64,000 bases of DNA from Pterois miles (taxonomy: Eukaryota; Chordata; Actinopteri; Perciformes; Scorpaenidae): contig CAMQGK010000565.1 of the NCBI GenBank assembly GCA_947000775.1, forward strand, positions 2,430,501 to 2,494,500. The letters are read 5' to 3'. The stretch's first letter is position 1. Each line of letters starts with the position of its first letter. The translations under genes were made by a program, and so were the position numbers. Under the pieces are notes generated by a model. It had not been told where the DNA came from. It was given only the letters and a program-made list of their open reading frames with translations, and ran no database searches. Positions 35,893-46,166 of the stretch are shown here, piece after piece.

Positions 35893-36514
35893 AGCCACAC
35901 CACTACTGTGGCGTAAAAACATTTTTCCTCTTTCACACATTACAAGTAGCTGAAGTGGGAGAGTTCGGACTCAACTCTGTGTTTTAGAGGTCACATGAGT
36001 ACACATAAACTAGTGGCCAGAGGAGTGGAAGTGTGCGTGAGGCTGAAAATATCTGGCCTAGTTCTGAACTAGCCTTCTCTAAACTGGTACACTTCTCTCA
36101 AGGGCACCTGGCCTCAATGTTTATTGGTCTTTTTAGAGACAAATGTGTTTGTGCATTTGTGTGTATGAGTGTGTGTTTGCATCCTTGTGGTTTTCCACGA
36201 CTTTGAAACAGATATTATTGGTATAGTGAGGATGAAAACTAGTGAATTATGTAGCAGCTATATAGCGAGCCAGTACTGGAGAAAAAAAATGCTAGAATCA
36301 AATTCAATTAGCTTAAGTGGACCCGACTCAAAATGAGCAGGTCTGTTTCAAATTGGGCCCATTTTCAACTCACAAAACACCCATTTTCCTTCACTGAATG
36401 TAATATGAGCTCAGAGGCAGTGCCACTGAGATTAAGACTTTTACAGACAAAAGGGGCTATCAGCAGTTAATGTTTATAACTCAACACAGCAGTGACACTG
36501 TAGATGGCAAATTA
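35893..36514. other. No gene seen
   Basis: Unique sequence, nothing supportable. Confidence 0.5.
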
Positions 36515-36685
36515 TCACCAACTGTCAGTGCTCCACTTTCTGGGGGTCGGGATTTCTTGCGATCGCTGTCTTGTTGGATAACGTTTCACTTTGAACTCCA
36601 GAACTGTGTGTTGGTCGTTGTCCTGCAGCGACAGAAACTTCTGGAAATCTTCATTTTCAGTTTCAGCCAGATCTTTCAGTAGCCA
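36515..36685 (-). pseudogene. Decayed coding-like segment, possibly a death-fold (PYD-like) N-terminus
   Basis: A 56-codon minus-strand reading begins WLLKDLAETENEDFQKFLSL after an in-frame stop and ends at TGA (36517-36515). The amphipathic pattern LLxxLxxxxxxDFxxFLxLQ resembles helices 1-2 of fish pyrin-domain proteins, though the expected IP/RL motifs and later helices are not recognisable. A good acceptor (TTCCTTGCCTCCTACAG) ends at 36703, and an ATG at 36686-36684 lies just inside that exon, as in genes whose first coding exon starts at the splice site. That ATG is one base out of frame and stops after seven codons. It looks like a gene-derived fragment broken by a frameshift. The domain call is tentative. 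Confidence 0.3.
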
Positions 36686-36702
36686 TTACAGTAAACTATT
36701 TC

Positions 36703-37783
36703 CTGTAGGAGGCAAGGAAGCCCAGACAGCCATGTGTCAAACAGCCCAGCCCATGGTAATATCCGCTCGCTATTCATCTGCCCGCTTCACCAGAGAAGCT
36801 CATCTGACACAAAAAAACTTTCCCACATACAAACATGCATCACGCAATATTTCAGTGAATCACTCACACTTTTTGTCAGTGAAGATCTTACCTGTTTGGA
36901 GGGTGAGCACAGGACAGAGAGGTAAATTACATAATGAGATCAAGGGCCAGAGTGTTTGTGTGACCCAGTTTGACGACTAGTAAGCAGACACGATCTGAGA
37001 ACCATTATACACTCTGACAGGTCCAAATGAATGGGCCATTTCTCTAATGTGGAACAGGGACGGGGGGGGCCTCAGATACTTCAGATGTTTCAAATTCAGC
37101 AAAACACTGACCTCCCTCCAGAGATCTGCGAAAATAAATCCCCAGTCACACACTCCGACCACAGGAAAGGAGAAAAATGGGCCCTGTCTACACGGCCCAC
37201 TCGCTCGCTTTCTCACCAGCACGTGAGACAAAGTGGAAAAGTATGTGCTCGCATTGTGTTGCATGTTTTATGTTGTTTTTGTGCGTGTATATGTGGAATA
37301 TCCCCATTTTCAGTGCATATTGTATGTGAATCTTCAGCATGTGTGTTTGTGCAAAGAAATGATGTGTTTTCACGTGAGTGTGTGCAAACTGATCCACTGA
37401 AAGACCAGTTGTACTGTAATACTCGTGTGTGTCTGTGTGTGTGCGTGTGTCTGTTTGTGTGTGTGTGTTTGTGTGTGAGAATTGTGCAGAATGTCTGTTT
37501 TCTCCATTTTCTATTCCCCTCTCGCCTCTTGTTCTCTGTATCGTCTCCCACTGTCAGTCTGCCCACTAGGCCAGCGTCGCTGGACCTCAGCCATGAGGAG
37601 GCCACTTTCTGGCTCCAGTAACATGTGCTGAAAAATCCCTACTTGAACTCGGCAGACCCTCCAGCTTCATGAGAATACAGCTTCTGGCTAAAGGGTTGCA
37701 TGTTTGAATCCCAATGCTGACTGGTAGAGGTGCAACAGAAAAGGAAAGAGGCCATATGTGTCATGGAGCACACTGGATCATAG
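36703..37783. other. No gene; GT-rich patch
   Basis: Includes a degenerate GT-rich stretch at about 37426-37478. The 196-codon plus ORF (37031-37621) and its antisense partner run through this low-complexity DNA and have no domain. A good minus-strand donor (AACAG|GTAAGA) lies at about 36892, without a matching exon. Confidence 0.45.
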
Positions 37784-37990
37784 CAGTAAAGGTCCAGTGT
37801 ATACTCTGGTGGTATCTAGCTGTGAGGTCTGTCCTGTGTGCCGAGCTGTTTGGAGAGCTACAGTGGCTGACGTCAGACAATCGCTATCATTAATATGGGC
37901 AGACAAACAGCTGACAACCTGCTACACTAAACTAAATGTGCGGTGGAGATTTTTACTGGGAAAGTGGCTGCATGTCTGCCACACTACACA
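37784..37990 (+). mobile_element. Interspersed repeat fragment next to the minisatellite
   Basis: GGTCCAGTGTATACTCTGGT and GGTATCTAGCTGTGAGGT resemble the terminal region of the ACAGTGTGTA family (GTGTAGGATTTGGTGGCATC type). It leads directly into the 55-bp tandem array, which may have grown from the element's interior. Confidence 0.45.
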
Positions 37991-38243
37991 CAGCACCGTG
38001 GCTGCTAACGCTCCTGGACAGTGGAGACAGTGAACGCAGCACCGTGGCTGCAACAGTAGCTCTCCTCGCAGTGAACTGGAGACAGTGAACGCAGCACCGT
38101 GGCTGCTACAGTAACTCTCCTCGCAGTGAACTGGAGACAGTGAACGCAGCACCGTGGCTGCTACAGTAACTCTTCTCGCAGTGAACTGGAGACGGTGAAC
38201 GCAGCACCGTGGCTGCTACAGTAACTCTCCTGATGGTGAACTG
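37991..38243 (+). repeat. 55-bp minisatellite
   Basis: GAACGCAGCACCGTGGCTGC starts at 38032, 38087, 38142 and 38197, an exact 55-bp period, preceded by a shortened unit at 37991. Units are over 90% alike, differing by single bases (CAACAGTAGC/CTACAGTAAC, CTCTCC/CTCTTC). High unit identity implies recent expansion and likely length polymorphism. Confidence 0.93.
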
Positions 38244-38245
38244 TT

Positions 38246-39563
38246 GACTCAGTTGTCTGTAGTGCTCATACTACTGCAGCTGGTGCACTGCTGCATGCAA
38301 GGCACAAATCTTGTCGGTTTACGGTTAATAATCAGTTAACAATTTTCAGTTATCGGGTAAGAAAATGTTTCAAAATTTGCATCCCTCCTTACCAGTAAGT
38401 AAGAGAAGTTTATTTGGATATGTTGCAATAAGCAGACAGAAGAGGTAAATGTTCTGTTTTTTTATTTTATGCATAATAATCTGTTTTCTTTGTAGACACT
38501 GACACATATGGTTGCTTTGTGTTTGCTGTATTTCAGTTTTATTCTCACCTACATTATTTAGCCTTTGGTTTCATTTGGTGCTTTCTGTTAGCCTTTTTGT
38601 TTTCGTTACATTCTGCCAGCCATTCCTGGCGCCCATTGCTTTCCCCTAAGAAGATAATAAAACAATCATTGTAGCTGCCACACGGTGCTAATGTTACAAG
38701 CCTTACACATTTTTTTTTTTTTTTTGCATGTGGTATCTATTATTGTGTTCCTGCATATGTATGCCTTTGTGTAGAGTACCTATTTAAATATAAAAGGAGC
38801 AGGGAACTTGGTGAACTGAAAATTCCTGTTTTCACAAAACTACTTTTGCACATTTTACACTTGAACAGTCCAACTTTGTTTCATTCCAGCATGCATCAAG
38901 CCTTGAACTGTGTATCTTGCATCCAATCAAACCAATAACTTTATATTTAATATATAGAAGTTAGTATAGTTACTACACAGCAGTATTAAATTAGATGGTG
39001 TTTTGACTACATGTACAAAGCATAAATTTGTCTGTAAGTAGGTAGCAAAAGCTTCTCCCGAACAATAAAGGTTAAGAAAGTTCATGGTAGAAAGTTCAAC
39101 CCCATAACTCTCTTAGTCTTCCTGGGTCATGCTTCTGAGCCCATGTCACTCAGTCTGCGAGCGTGCCTGCAGAGACAAGGAAGCAATAAAACCATGAGGT
39201 GCTTCTTTTCCTTCCCTCCAACACATTTCTCTTTCGGCGGTGCTTTTTTTGCACACTGAGCAGGAGGCAGTGGCAGCAGGAGGAGGCTGATGGAGAGGGC
39301 CACCTGAACAAACCCAGTGTGGAACCAGGACAGCCCGGCCCAGCCAGATTTATGACTCCCCACCCCTCTTTTCCCACACAGAGGCCCCTCTCTGGAGCTT
39401 CTGGATGTATTGGTCTCTGTCTATTACTTTTTGTCACCTCTGTCTACCTCTCCTTCCTCTCCCTTTCCTGTCCCACTTTCCAATTTCTCTTTTTTTATGT
39501 CCATCTATCTTTCCCCTTCCTCTTTTTCTCGATCTTGGTATCTCCCCCTCCTTTTTCTCCCAG
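38246..39563. other. No gene confirmed; pyrimidine-rich end
   Basis: Unique sequence with a T15 run near 38710. From 39370 the plus strand becomes strongly C/T-rich, forming the pyrimidine tract for the exon-like segment at 39564. Confidence 0.5.
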
Positions 39564-39636
39564 ACATCCTGGCCAGCTGTTCATCCAGACAGGGTGTCTA
39601 CAGCTGTCTGTGCAAAGCAGAGTTGCAGCTCCAGAG
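39564..39636 (+). CDS. Candidate internal exon 1 of a small split ORF
   Basis: A very long C/T tract ending CCTTTTTCTCCCAG precedes this 73-nt segment, which ends at a strong donor, CCAGAG|GTAGGT. All three frames are open. The frame that stays open across the next candidate exon begins ILASCSSRQGVYSCLCKAEL and is cysteine-containing. The intron to 39699 would be 62 nt, short but within the range known for teleosts. I do not recognise the peptide. It could equally be an exon of a non-coding RNA, or decoy sites within pyrimidine-rich DNA. Confidence 0.3.
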
Positions 39637-39698
39637 GTAGGTCGCATACCCTGCGGCGTGGAGCTCTTTCCCAACACCTCTGTCTCCTCTCTTCGCAG

Positions 39699-39776
39699 CA
39701 TCCGTGACCTGATCATGACCTTGACACCACAACTACATGTTTTGTCCAACACCACCCACACACACACTGCACAAAG
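39699..39776 (+). CDS. Candidate exon 2 of the same split ORF
   Basis: It follows TCTCCTCTCTTCGCAG and ends ACAAAG|GTAGTC, 78 nt. Joined in phase with 39564-39636 it reads SIRDLIMTLTPQLHVL and then a His/Thr-rich stretch from a short CA repeat. A third acceptor (CTGCTCTCCACCCAG, exon from 39982) keeps the frame open to a TAA at about 40020-40023. No domain is recognised; support is structural only. Confidence 0.27.
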
Positions 39777-40023
39777 GTAGTCTCTAAGGAGCTAGCGCCG
39801 CAGAAAATGTAATAATGCAATATATTGTGTCACACAGAAGCACAAAAAAAGTATTCAGCACACAAAAGCTTTATAAAATTAAGCGTAGCTTTGAGGGTGT
39901 AGCATTTACAGTACAGTAAACACACATGAAATGGAAAAAGGCAGCCTTTCTCTTTCCTTTTTCATTCTGCTCTCCACCCAGCAACAGAGAAGGCTTGGCA
40001 GAGGCTTCACATTGCCCCGAGTA

Positions 40024-41584
40024 AATATCAAACCACTGACTACAGACATTCAGTAAATGGGTAAAACATTTCCCCAGACATGGCTAAACTCTGTTACAAC
40101 ACCCCGTGAGACAAGGGGTAGTAAAACCAAATGAAGTGTGCAGCAAAATTAGCCCTGCATTGCTGCAGATATTGCAATAATTAATCCAGCCCTTGCACGC
40201 TTTTCTGTTGTGGTATTCTGCTCTGCTGGCCAAGTCAATCTCAAGATGAGGGACTTGAAGAACTTTCCTTTTTTTTCCCAGAAGAGGAAAATTTCAAACT
40301 GTACCTTCATGCATATTTCAAAGTCCTTATTTTGGTCTGAAAAGTTTACATAGCTGTGTCTCTGTTTTTTGTTCGCGTTCCAGGATAATTGTCAAGATCG
40401 GTCAAAAACAACATTCCTCTCTGCTCCAACAAACGAAGAGTTCGATTATTGGAGCCTAAAACACTTGAAGCAACATCGTACTAAACTGCAAGTGAACTCA
40501 AACGTTTTGCCACACAGTGTTGACCAAATGTTATGAATCTTGGGAAGCATGGTTTATTACTTATGGGGGGCCTCCAGTGTTTCTCGGTTGGTTGTTACAG
40601 TAAACTCTGTTGCCATCTGTGCTGCATGGCGGAGACCCGAGACCTCGGAGATGGACGTGTTTACTCTGCAGTTAATCACCATGTCTGATGCGGCCTCTCT
40701 GGACGTGTGAGGGGGGAAATGCCGGCTAAATGCAGTCACCACGACCTAATGAGGTGGTTTAGCTGCAACAGCGCGCCATCAGCCGCACTCTGTAATTCAG
40801 AGACACCGACTCAACAGTTCCCCTGGCCAGCCTGCGTCACAAGTGCGTTCGTCCACATTCGCCATGTTGCCCACAACCCCGTGAAACATGTTGAACGGCT
40901 GCTGCAGGAGAGAGGTCCAACAGGCCGTCAATCAGTGTGGATGGTGTGGTTTGAAAATGGGGAGAACGGGAGAATGGTTACGGAGAAAAAGGAATTACAG
41001 TTTGACTGATTTTTGTGGGGCAAGCATCAAACTTCCCATATGAAAGCAAAATGAATGTAAAATCGCCGCCATATACAGAAGGCCTTTCTCCTCCACTCTG
41101 TCCTCGTGGCACAGCAGTGCTGTTCTTGGCAGCGCCTGGTGCTGTAGCTCCACTCTTCACTAATGGTTAAACAGCATGCCCGTGCCATGCTCGCTAATGA
41201 CAGGCTAGGCTTACTCCAACTGAAGTGGCGCTTTTCAGAGTCAACGGTGCACAAAGAGCATACCGAGCACCTCCCAAAGCTGCTGAGGTGCCGTGAGGAC
41301 AACTGTCTACACGCACAAGAATGCACACGTATTAACAAACATCCAAAACAAGGCTGTGGAACAAGAGAAAGTATCTGCTTACACAGATTTCCATGGTGAC
41401 TGATGGATGTGGACGGAAACACAAATAAAGCCTCAGATTTTTGTTTACAGCATTTATCTTCCAGCAGTTCCTCAGAGATCTTTCTCCTGATAACACTCTT
41501 CAGATGTATTAACTTCCAGTTTTGAACCAGTTTCTGTTCATCATGTTATTGTCATCTTATTTTGAGAGCATTGATCTGCTTCAG
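40024..41584. other. No gene confirmed
   Basis: Unique, moderately GC-rich from 40560 to 41400. ORFs at 40707-41009 and 41163-41399 (plus) and 41027-41422 (minus) have ordinary composition and no domain. Without repeats and with higher GC, this is a fair place to look for conserved non-coding elements. Confidence 0.4.
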
Positions 41585-41592
41585 TTTAAACC

Positions 41593-42359
41593 AGGGCTGT
41601 CAAAGTTAACGTGATAATAATGCATTAAAGTAAATTTGTTTTAATGTCATTAATTTCTTTAAAGCATTAAAGCAACTTGAGAGAGTATAATATTTAGCAA
41701 CTCCAAAGTTGTAAGTATATTAAATAGAGTGCTACAGATATATTTTTGTAGGCCAACCAGGAAGTTAGCATCGCCTTGGTTTCCCACTGAGATTTTCCCA
41801 CTGGGTCTTTGATTATTGCAGATAAGGTGGCAAACAAATATGATACTTACATGTTTTGTTCAGCAGTGTTATCTCCATGAATGAACACCACTTTTATGAG
41901 TTTTTGAAGTGTGAATGCAATCTCCAGAAGTAAAAAACATTAGGCAATAAACAAACTACACCACAGTTGCATGAGCACCAGTATGCACAGCTGCTTGTTA
42001 GCAACCACCTTTTTTAAGGCATGTAAAGGCTTCATGAGTGGGATATTTACTGACATATTTCTTGTCATACAACAAAACGGTAAAATTTCTTCAGCTTTTG
42101 TTAACCACAGACCTTGTTTCAGGCATCTAACTAAAAACCCACTGACTTCCAGACGAGGGAACCTAAAGAGAGGGAGAGGTAAAATGCTAATTAATTTCTG
42201 GGTTTCAGGACTCATTCCTGTAGCGCTCTATACTTGACAAAGCTCCCTTTGAGGTTTGAACAGATAATTAATGTGCTATTAATTTGCGTTTATTCATGAT
42301 TAACTATAGACAATCGTGATTAATCACAATTAAATATTTGAATCAACTGACAGCCCCAA
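41593..42359 (+). mobile_element. hAT-type repeat (GGGCTGTCA termini) with 8-bp duplication
   Basis: It begins AGGGCTGTCAAAGTTAACGT and ends GAATCAACTGACAGCCCC, so GGGCTGTCA is inverted at the ends. TTTAAACC flanks it exactly (41585-41592 and 42360-42367), an 8-bp target duplication. The middle differs from the copy at 19974, so it is an internally replaced or deleted derivative of 767 bp. No transposase ORF. Confidence 0.85.
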
Positions 42360-42367
42360 TTTAAACC

Positions 42368-42898
42368 ATTAAAATCACCAAAGGTGGACATCTGCATCCT
42401 GATCATCTTGTTCTTTATGTTTAAATCAGAGTGTCCCAGAATGAACTCTCTCACATATTCTGTTTATCTTCATGAGATATTTGTCTACAAATGACAAATA
42501 AGTAAAACTAAACCTCCCCGACTCGTGAAATACAACTCCTGGCTGAGTTTCACACCTTCACTGAGCAAGACGAGAGCAAGTGTGTGTGGTTTGTTTGTCC
42601 GGAGGGCCAGAGCACTTTGTTTGACTTGCCATTTGTTTAGCCGTATTATTAGGACAGTAAACTTCCGAGCTGTGTTGGTATGTGCACCACATGTTGGGCC
42701 TCTTTTTTTTTTACGTTCCCCACGAGAGAGCTAAAATGTAAGAGGACCTCCATCTATTCCCACAAGAGGTGATGTAGGGGAGGTAAAGGTCTGCAAAGTG
42801 TAGGAGAATTTCATGCACATCATCCATCATTTCCAGCAAGAAAAGCATGAATATGTGTGCATGTGTGTATGCAAAAAAAAAAATACTTTTTTTGCATT

Positions 42899-42900
<2 letters not shown>
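42368..42900. other. No gene seen
   Basis: Unique sequence leading into the GT tract; an A11 run lies near 42873. Confidence 0.5.

Positions 42901-42954
<54 letters not shown>
42901..42954. repeat. (GT)27 microsatellite
   Basis: 54 bp of uninterrupted TG repeat. Confidence 0.97.
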
Positions 42955-42955
<1 letters not shown>

Positions 42956-44321
42956 ATGGTATCTAAAGGTATGCATTTACTCTCTCTTTGGGATATCTGA
43001 CTCTCAGATCCTGTCACACTTTCCCAGCATCCACAGGCTGGATCTGTTTCTGCCCCTCGGCGGGGCCCGTTTCCACACTTCCTCAGCAGAAAAAAAGGTG
43101 GGAGCTAGAAGAATGTGTCTTTTCATCAAGACTGGCGCTGCATGAATATTTCAAACAGGCAACATGATTCCTCTGTGCCACCCGACACAAAGGAGGGGTC
43201 TCCGGGTGAGCTCAAGCAGAGGTGAAATCTCAGGTTGGAGCTTCCAGGCACCACCTGCTCCCTGTGACAGACGAGGCCCTGGAGCTGGTGCCATGACAGA
43301 GGTTTGGTTAAACCCTATCTGACTATGTCTGTGTGTATCAGTGCCAGGCCTGCCACTGGAACTCGCTCTGCTCTGGAAAAACACAAGCCCAGACATGCGC
43401 TTGCATTGTTGATTGTGTGGATGGAAAGGATAGGTGAGTCTGTGGACATACCAGTCATTCCACGTTAGCAATAAAGCCAAATTGAAGGTGGAGGATAAAG
43501 CCGGGGTGTGTTGAGTGATACCTGGGCAGCTGAGAAGGTGGGCCAGAGAGGTTTAGGATGGTTGAGAGGTGCTGACATTGCTTTAGGTGAAACGTGGGGA
43601 AAGATTGGGAGTGAGGATTTGGCCCCATTTTGTGGTCAGGCCAAGATTAACTAGGTTATGGTCCAATTTTGACTCAGAAATAGACAGTCATGCCCTCAAA
43701 AGTGCAGGATATATTACACACTGAAAAAGATGTGAATTTGCCCCAGTTCACTCTCCCACAAGCAGCTGAATTGGTTTAAAAGGCTTGAGTGGTTTCACTC
43801 AACATTGCGCTCAGCGAATGTGTATCAAACATTTCTGTCAAATGGTTCTGATTCCTGTAGTGCATTACTGCCAACACACTGTCATATTGTTATTGTACAT
43901 GTTCATAGTGGCGACCCTGGATGTCACGTTGGTATGATATCTCCACATTTGTTTGGGTTTAGAAACCTTTCCAATGTGCTGGTTAAGGCATTGGCCAAAC
44001 ACAGGCCGCTCTACAGATCAGAAGAAGATAGCAGATACATGGTTTTTTAAAAAAAAATACACATGCTTTTCAAACATGGGGAACAAAATGTTCTTTTCAA
44101 CATGCTGCAAAGAAGGAAATGTTCTACAAACAACTGTTAACAACAGTGGTCTGTGAAAGCAACGACTTCTCGCGACCCCTTGTCACAGGTTGGGTGTGTT
44201 TGATGAATGTATGAGCTGAGAAATTCTCCGCAGATTGTTTCATTTAAATTATAGTAAACGGCTGAAAATGTCCAGATTTTTTGTTTTTTAAAAAGATACA
44301 ACTGTTCGGTATTTCATGAGG
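42955..44321. other. No gene seen
   Basis: Unique sequence. ORFs on both strands are short and overlap. Nothing nameable. Confidence 0.45.
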
Positions 44322-44402
44322 CAACTAGTGATTGAGACCATAAACTTTTTAAAGAATGCTTCAGGATTTGCTTCACTTTTGAGACCCGGAGGTTGCCCCT
44401 AG
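44322..44402 (+). mobile_element. hAT-like family, deleted fragment
   Basis: GCAACTAGTGATTGAGACCA, TAAACTTTTTAAAGAATGC and GAGACCCGGAGGTTGCCCC are the two flanks of the family's 3' part with the segment containing the CTCF-type core missing. Same orientation as copy 1. Confidence 0.6.
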
Positions 44403-44427
44403 GTGGCTGCAAGAAGTCAGGGAACCA

Positions 44428-44630
44428 GAAGTTATTACAGTTCATCCTGAGGAGAACATGAATGTCATTATCAAATTTCATGGCAATCTATCCTATACTC
44501 GTTGAGGTATTTCACTCAAAACCACAATGTACCCGATACAAGCACTAGAGAAATGTCATAGGATTTATCCTCTGGGAACCATGAATGTTTACACAAAGAT
44601 GTGCACCAATTCATCAAGTACATTTTGATG
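44428..44630 (+). mobile_element. Interspersed repeat (CATGAATGT / TTTCATGGCA family), copy 2
   Basis: CATGAATGTCATTATCAAAT, TTTCATGGCAATCTATCC, GTTGAGGTATTTCACTC and CCTCTGGGAACCATGAATGT follow the order of copies 1 and 3, with a tandem-like repetition of the CATGAATGT portion. Confidence 0.6.
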
Positions 44631-44744
44631 AGCTATATCTCTGGATAAATGAAATAAATGATTTTTGGCCAATATAAGAGAAAAGGTAAATTAAAATGTT
44701 TCTTATGTTGTTCATCATCTTCAGCCCCTCAAATTGATCCGAAT

Positions 44745-44969
44745 CAGGTGGGCAGCCTCTGGTTCGAAAAAGTGAAGCTAATCCTGAAGTGCCTTAAACC
44801 TGCATTCTTTCTAATAGCCAGCAGGGGGCGACTCCTCTGGTTGCAAAATTAAGTCTTATTGTATCAGATGGCGACAGCCAAAATGCCAAACCTAAGGTTT
44901 CAAAACCATAGTCTACAAACCAGTGGGTGATGTCACAGTGACTACGTTCACTTCTTATATACAGTCTAT
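44745..44969 (-). mobile_element. hAT-like element copy 4, internally deleted
   Basis: A 225-bp derivative that keeps both ends (CAGGTGGGCAGCC... and ...CTTATATACAGTCTAT) and lacks the middle: the join is near ATTGTATCAGATGGCGACAG. Flanking duplication is ATCCGAAT (44737-44744) and ATCCAAAT (44970-44977), 7 of 8 alike. Deletion derivatives with intact ends and a target duplication of their own show that short forms were mobile. Confidence 0.8.
44818..44832 (+). promoter_or_regulatory. CTCF-type core inside hAT-like copy 4
   Basis: CCAGCAGGGGGCGAC on plus. It is retained although most of the element's interior is deleted. Confidence 0.4.
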
Positions 44970-45062
44970 ATCCAAATCCAGATCTTTTCTCTTTCCTTAA
45001 AACTTGGCATCTATAAAAAACAATGTTATTGTTATTGGCTGAAATTAATTTCAAATCATCCC

Positions 45063-45266
45063 CTAATATGTACAATATATTGGGTAAAATGCTGAAGTAT
45101 TGCCCATCCATTGTGAACATGACCTCATCTGCGGTAAAAAATATTTAACACCTCTGGTGTACAAATCTCTGCACAGCTTGAGCTCCGGTACGTCCAGTTT
45201 TCTGGACAGCACCTTTATGTGTGTGATACAGTCCCAGATCTCTGTGTTGGTGAGCGCAGAGCTGGG
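45063..45266 (-). CDS. Candidate second exon of an unrecognised minus-strand gene
   Basis: On the minus strand, an acceptor GCCGTGCATTCAG is followed by a 67-codon open reading to a stop at 45063. It begins PSSALTNTEIWDCITHIKVL and includes KLDVPELKLCRDLYTRGVKY. The composition (amphipathic helices, paired charges, few low-complexity residues) looks like a real globular protein. It starts in phase 0, matching the phase-0 donor of the candidate exon at 45546-45827; joined, they give about 161 residues. I do not recognise the family and see no signal peptide or membrane segment. No polyadenylation signal is evident nearby, so it may be partial or a pseudogene. Confidence 0.35.
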   Translation of the reverse strand, partial: PSSALTNTEIWDCITHIKVLSRKLDVPELKLCRDLYTRGVKYFLPQMRSCSQWMGNTSAFYPIYCTY

Positions 45267-45545
45267 CTGAATGCACGGCTCATTAGGCCACAATACTGGT
45301 GCAATTAAAGCCAATTAAAAGGCTGTTAGGAAACCCAGTGGGCTCCCCACTGAGATGAGTGCTGTAACATGACACTGGAGATGAATGCAGGAGACAGGAG
45401 GTCCAGTCCGTGGACACAATCAGGGAGACAATGTTACACAGTGTTCAAATGAATGAAAACTCATGACAGATTTGGATTTTAAAATGTTTTATATGCTTGG
45501 GTGTAACGTCATCTGCATCACCAAACTCTTTCACCTGTTGTTCAC

Positions 45546-45827
45546 CTTTTCATTTTCTTCCATTAGCTTCCACTTTGAATTTGCAAGGCTGAAAACAGCC
45601 TCCATTGTTCTTTTGATGTACTCTGCAGTTCCCTCATTCTCACGCACACTCTGCTCTGTTGTGGCAAAGACTTGGAGTTCTGCTGAAGCCTGAAATAAGC
45701 CCACAGCTTTAATAACGGAGCAATTTCCAAAGCTGTTTAATAATAACTCAGTGCCCACAGTTGATGGCGGCTGCTCCGACTCAAGTCTTCTGACATCTGG
45801 ATGCTCTTCAGATAGTCTCCCCAACAT
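45546..45827 (-). CDS. Candidate first coding exon of an unrecognised minus-strand gene
   Basis: 94 codons from an ATG at 45827 with G at -3, preceded by an in-frame TGA. The reading starts MLGRLSEEHPDVRRLESEQP and later contains TAEYIKRTMEAVFSLANSKW. It is rich in Glu, Lys, Ser and hydrophobics in a helix-like pattern, without repeats. A phase-0 donor (GAAAAG|GTGAAC) ends it; a second possible donor (AACAG|GTGAAA) lies 10 nt on, just before a stop. Upstream on the minus strand, 45828-45960 is GC-richer and could be a 5' UTR or promoter. It overlaps no recognised repeat. Function unknown. Confidence 0.38.
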
Positions 45828-46111
45828 AGCACGGTCAATTCAAAACGACACCGCCTTTCAAAAGACAACAGAGGCGGCTTTTGTCTTGTAGTTTGACAGA
45901 CTTCCAGGGAACATGTGGGATGCGGGGCAACCATTTTAAGGTATGTCCTCCTGCAATTCGGGGCTCTTTTTACCCCTGGACAGCCTAATGTGAGCCAGAT
46001 TGTTGGTGCTTTGGGGGAAATATAGATCTCATGATTACCAACAATTGACCAATTCATTTGAGACCTCCTTTGACATGTGTATGTGCAGCTACATTCGGGA
46101 TTGTGGCTATC

Positions 46112-46112
<1 letters not shown>

Positions 46113-46164
<52 letters not shown>
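46113..46164. repeat. (GT)26 microsatellite
   Basis: 52 bp of pure GT repeat. Confidence 0.97.

Positions 46165-46166
<2 letters not shown>

Noticed and set aside
37031..37621. 196-codon plus ORF and 130-codon antisense ORF
   Set aside because: Much of the length is GT/CA-rich low complexity; no recognisable motif.
37991..38243. CRISPR-like array of regular repeats
   Set aside because: Units are contiguous tandem copies without unique spacers, and the context is a vertebrate genome.
39199..39780. 193-codon ORF as a single gene
   Set aside because: The middle is the pyrimidine tract (Ser/Leu/Phe/Pro-rich). The split reading with introns is a better, though still weak, explanation.
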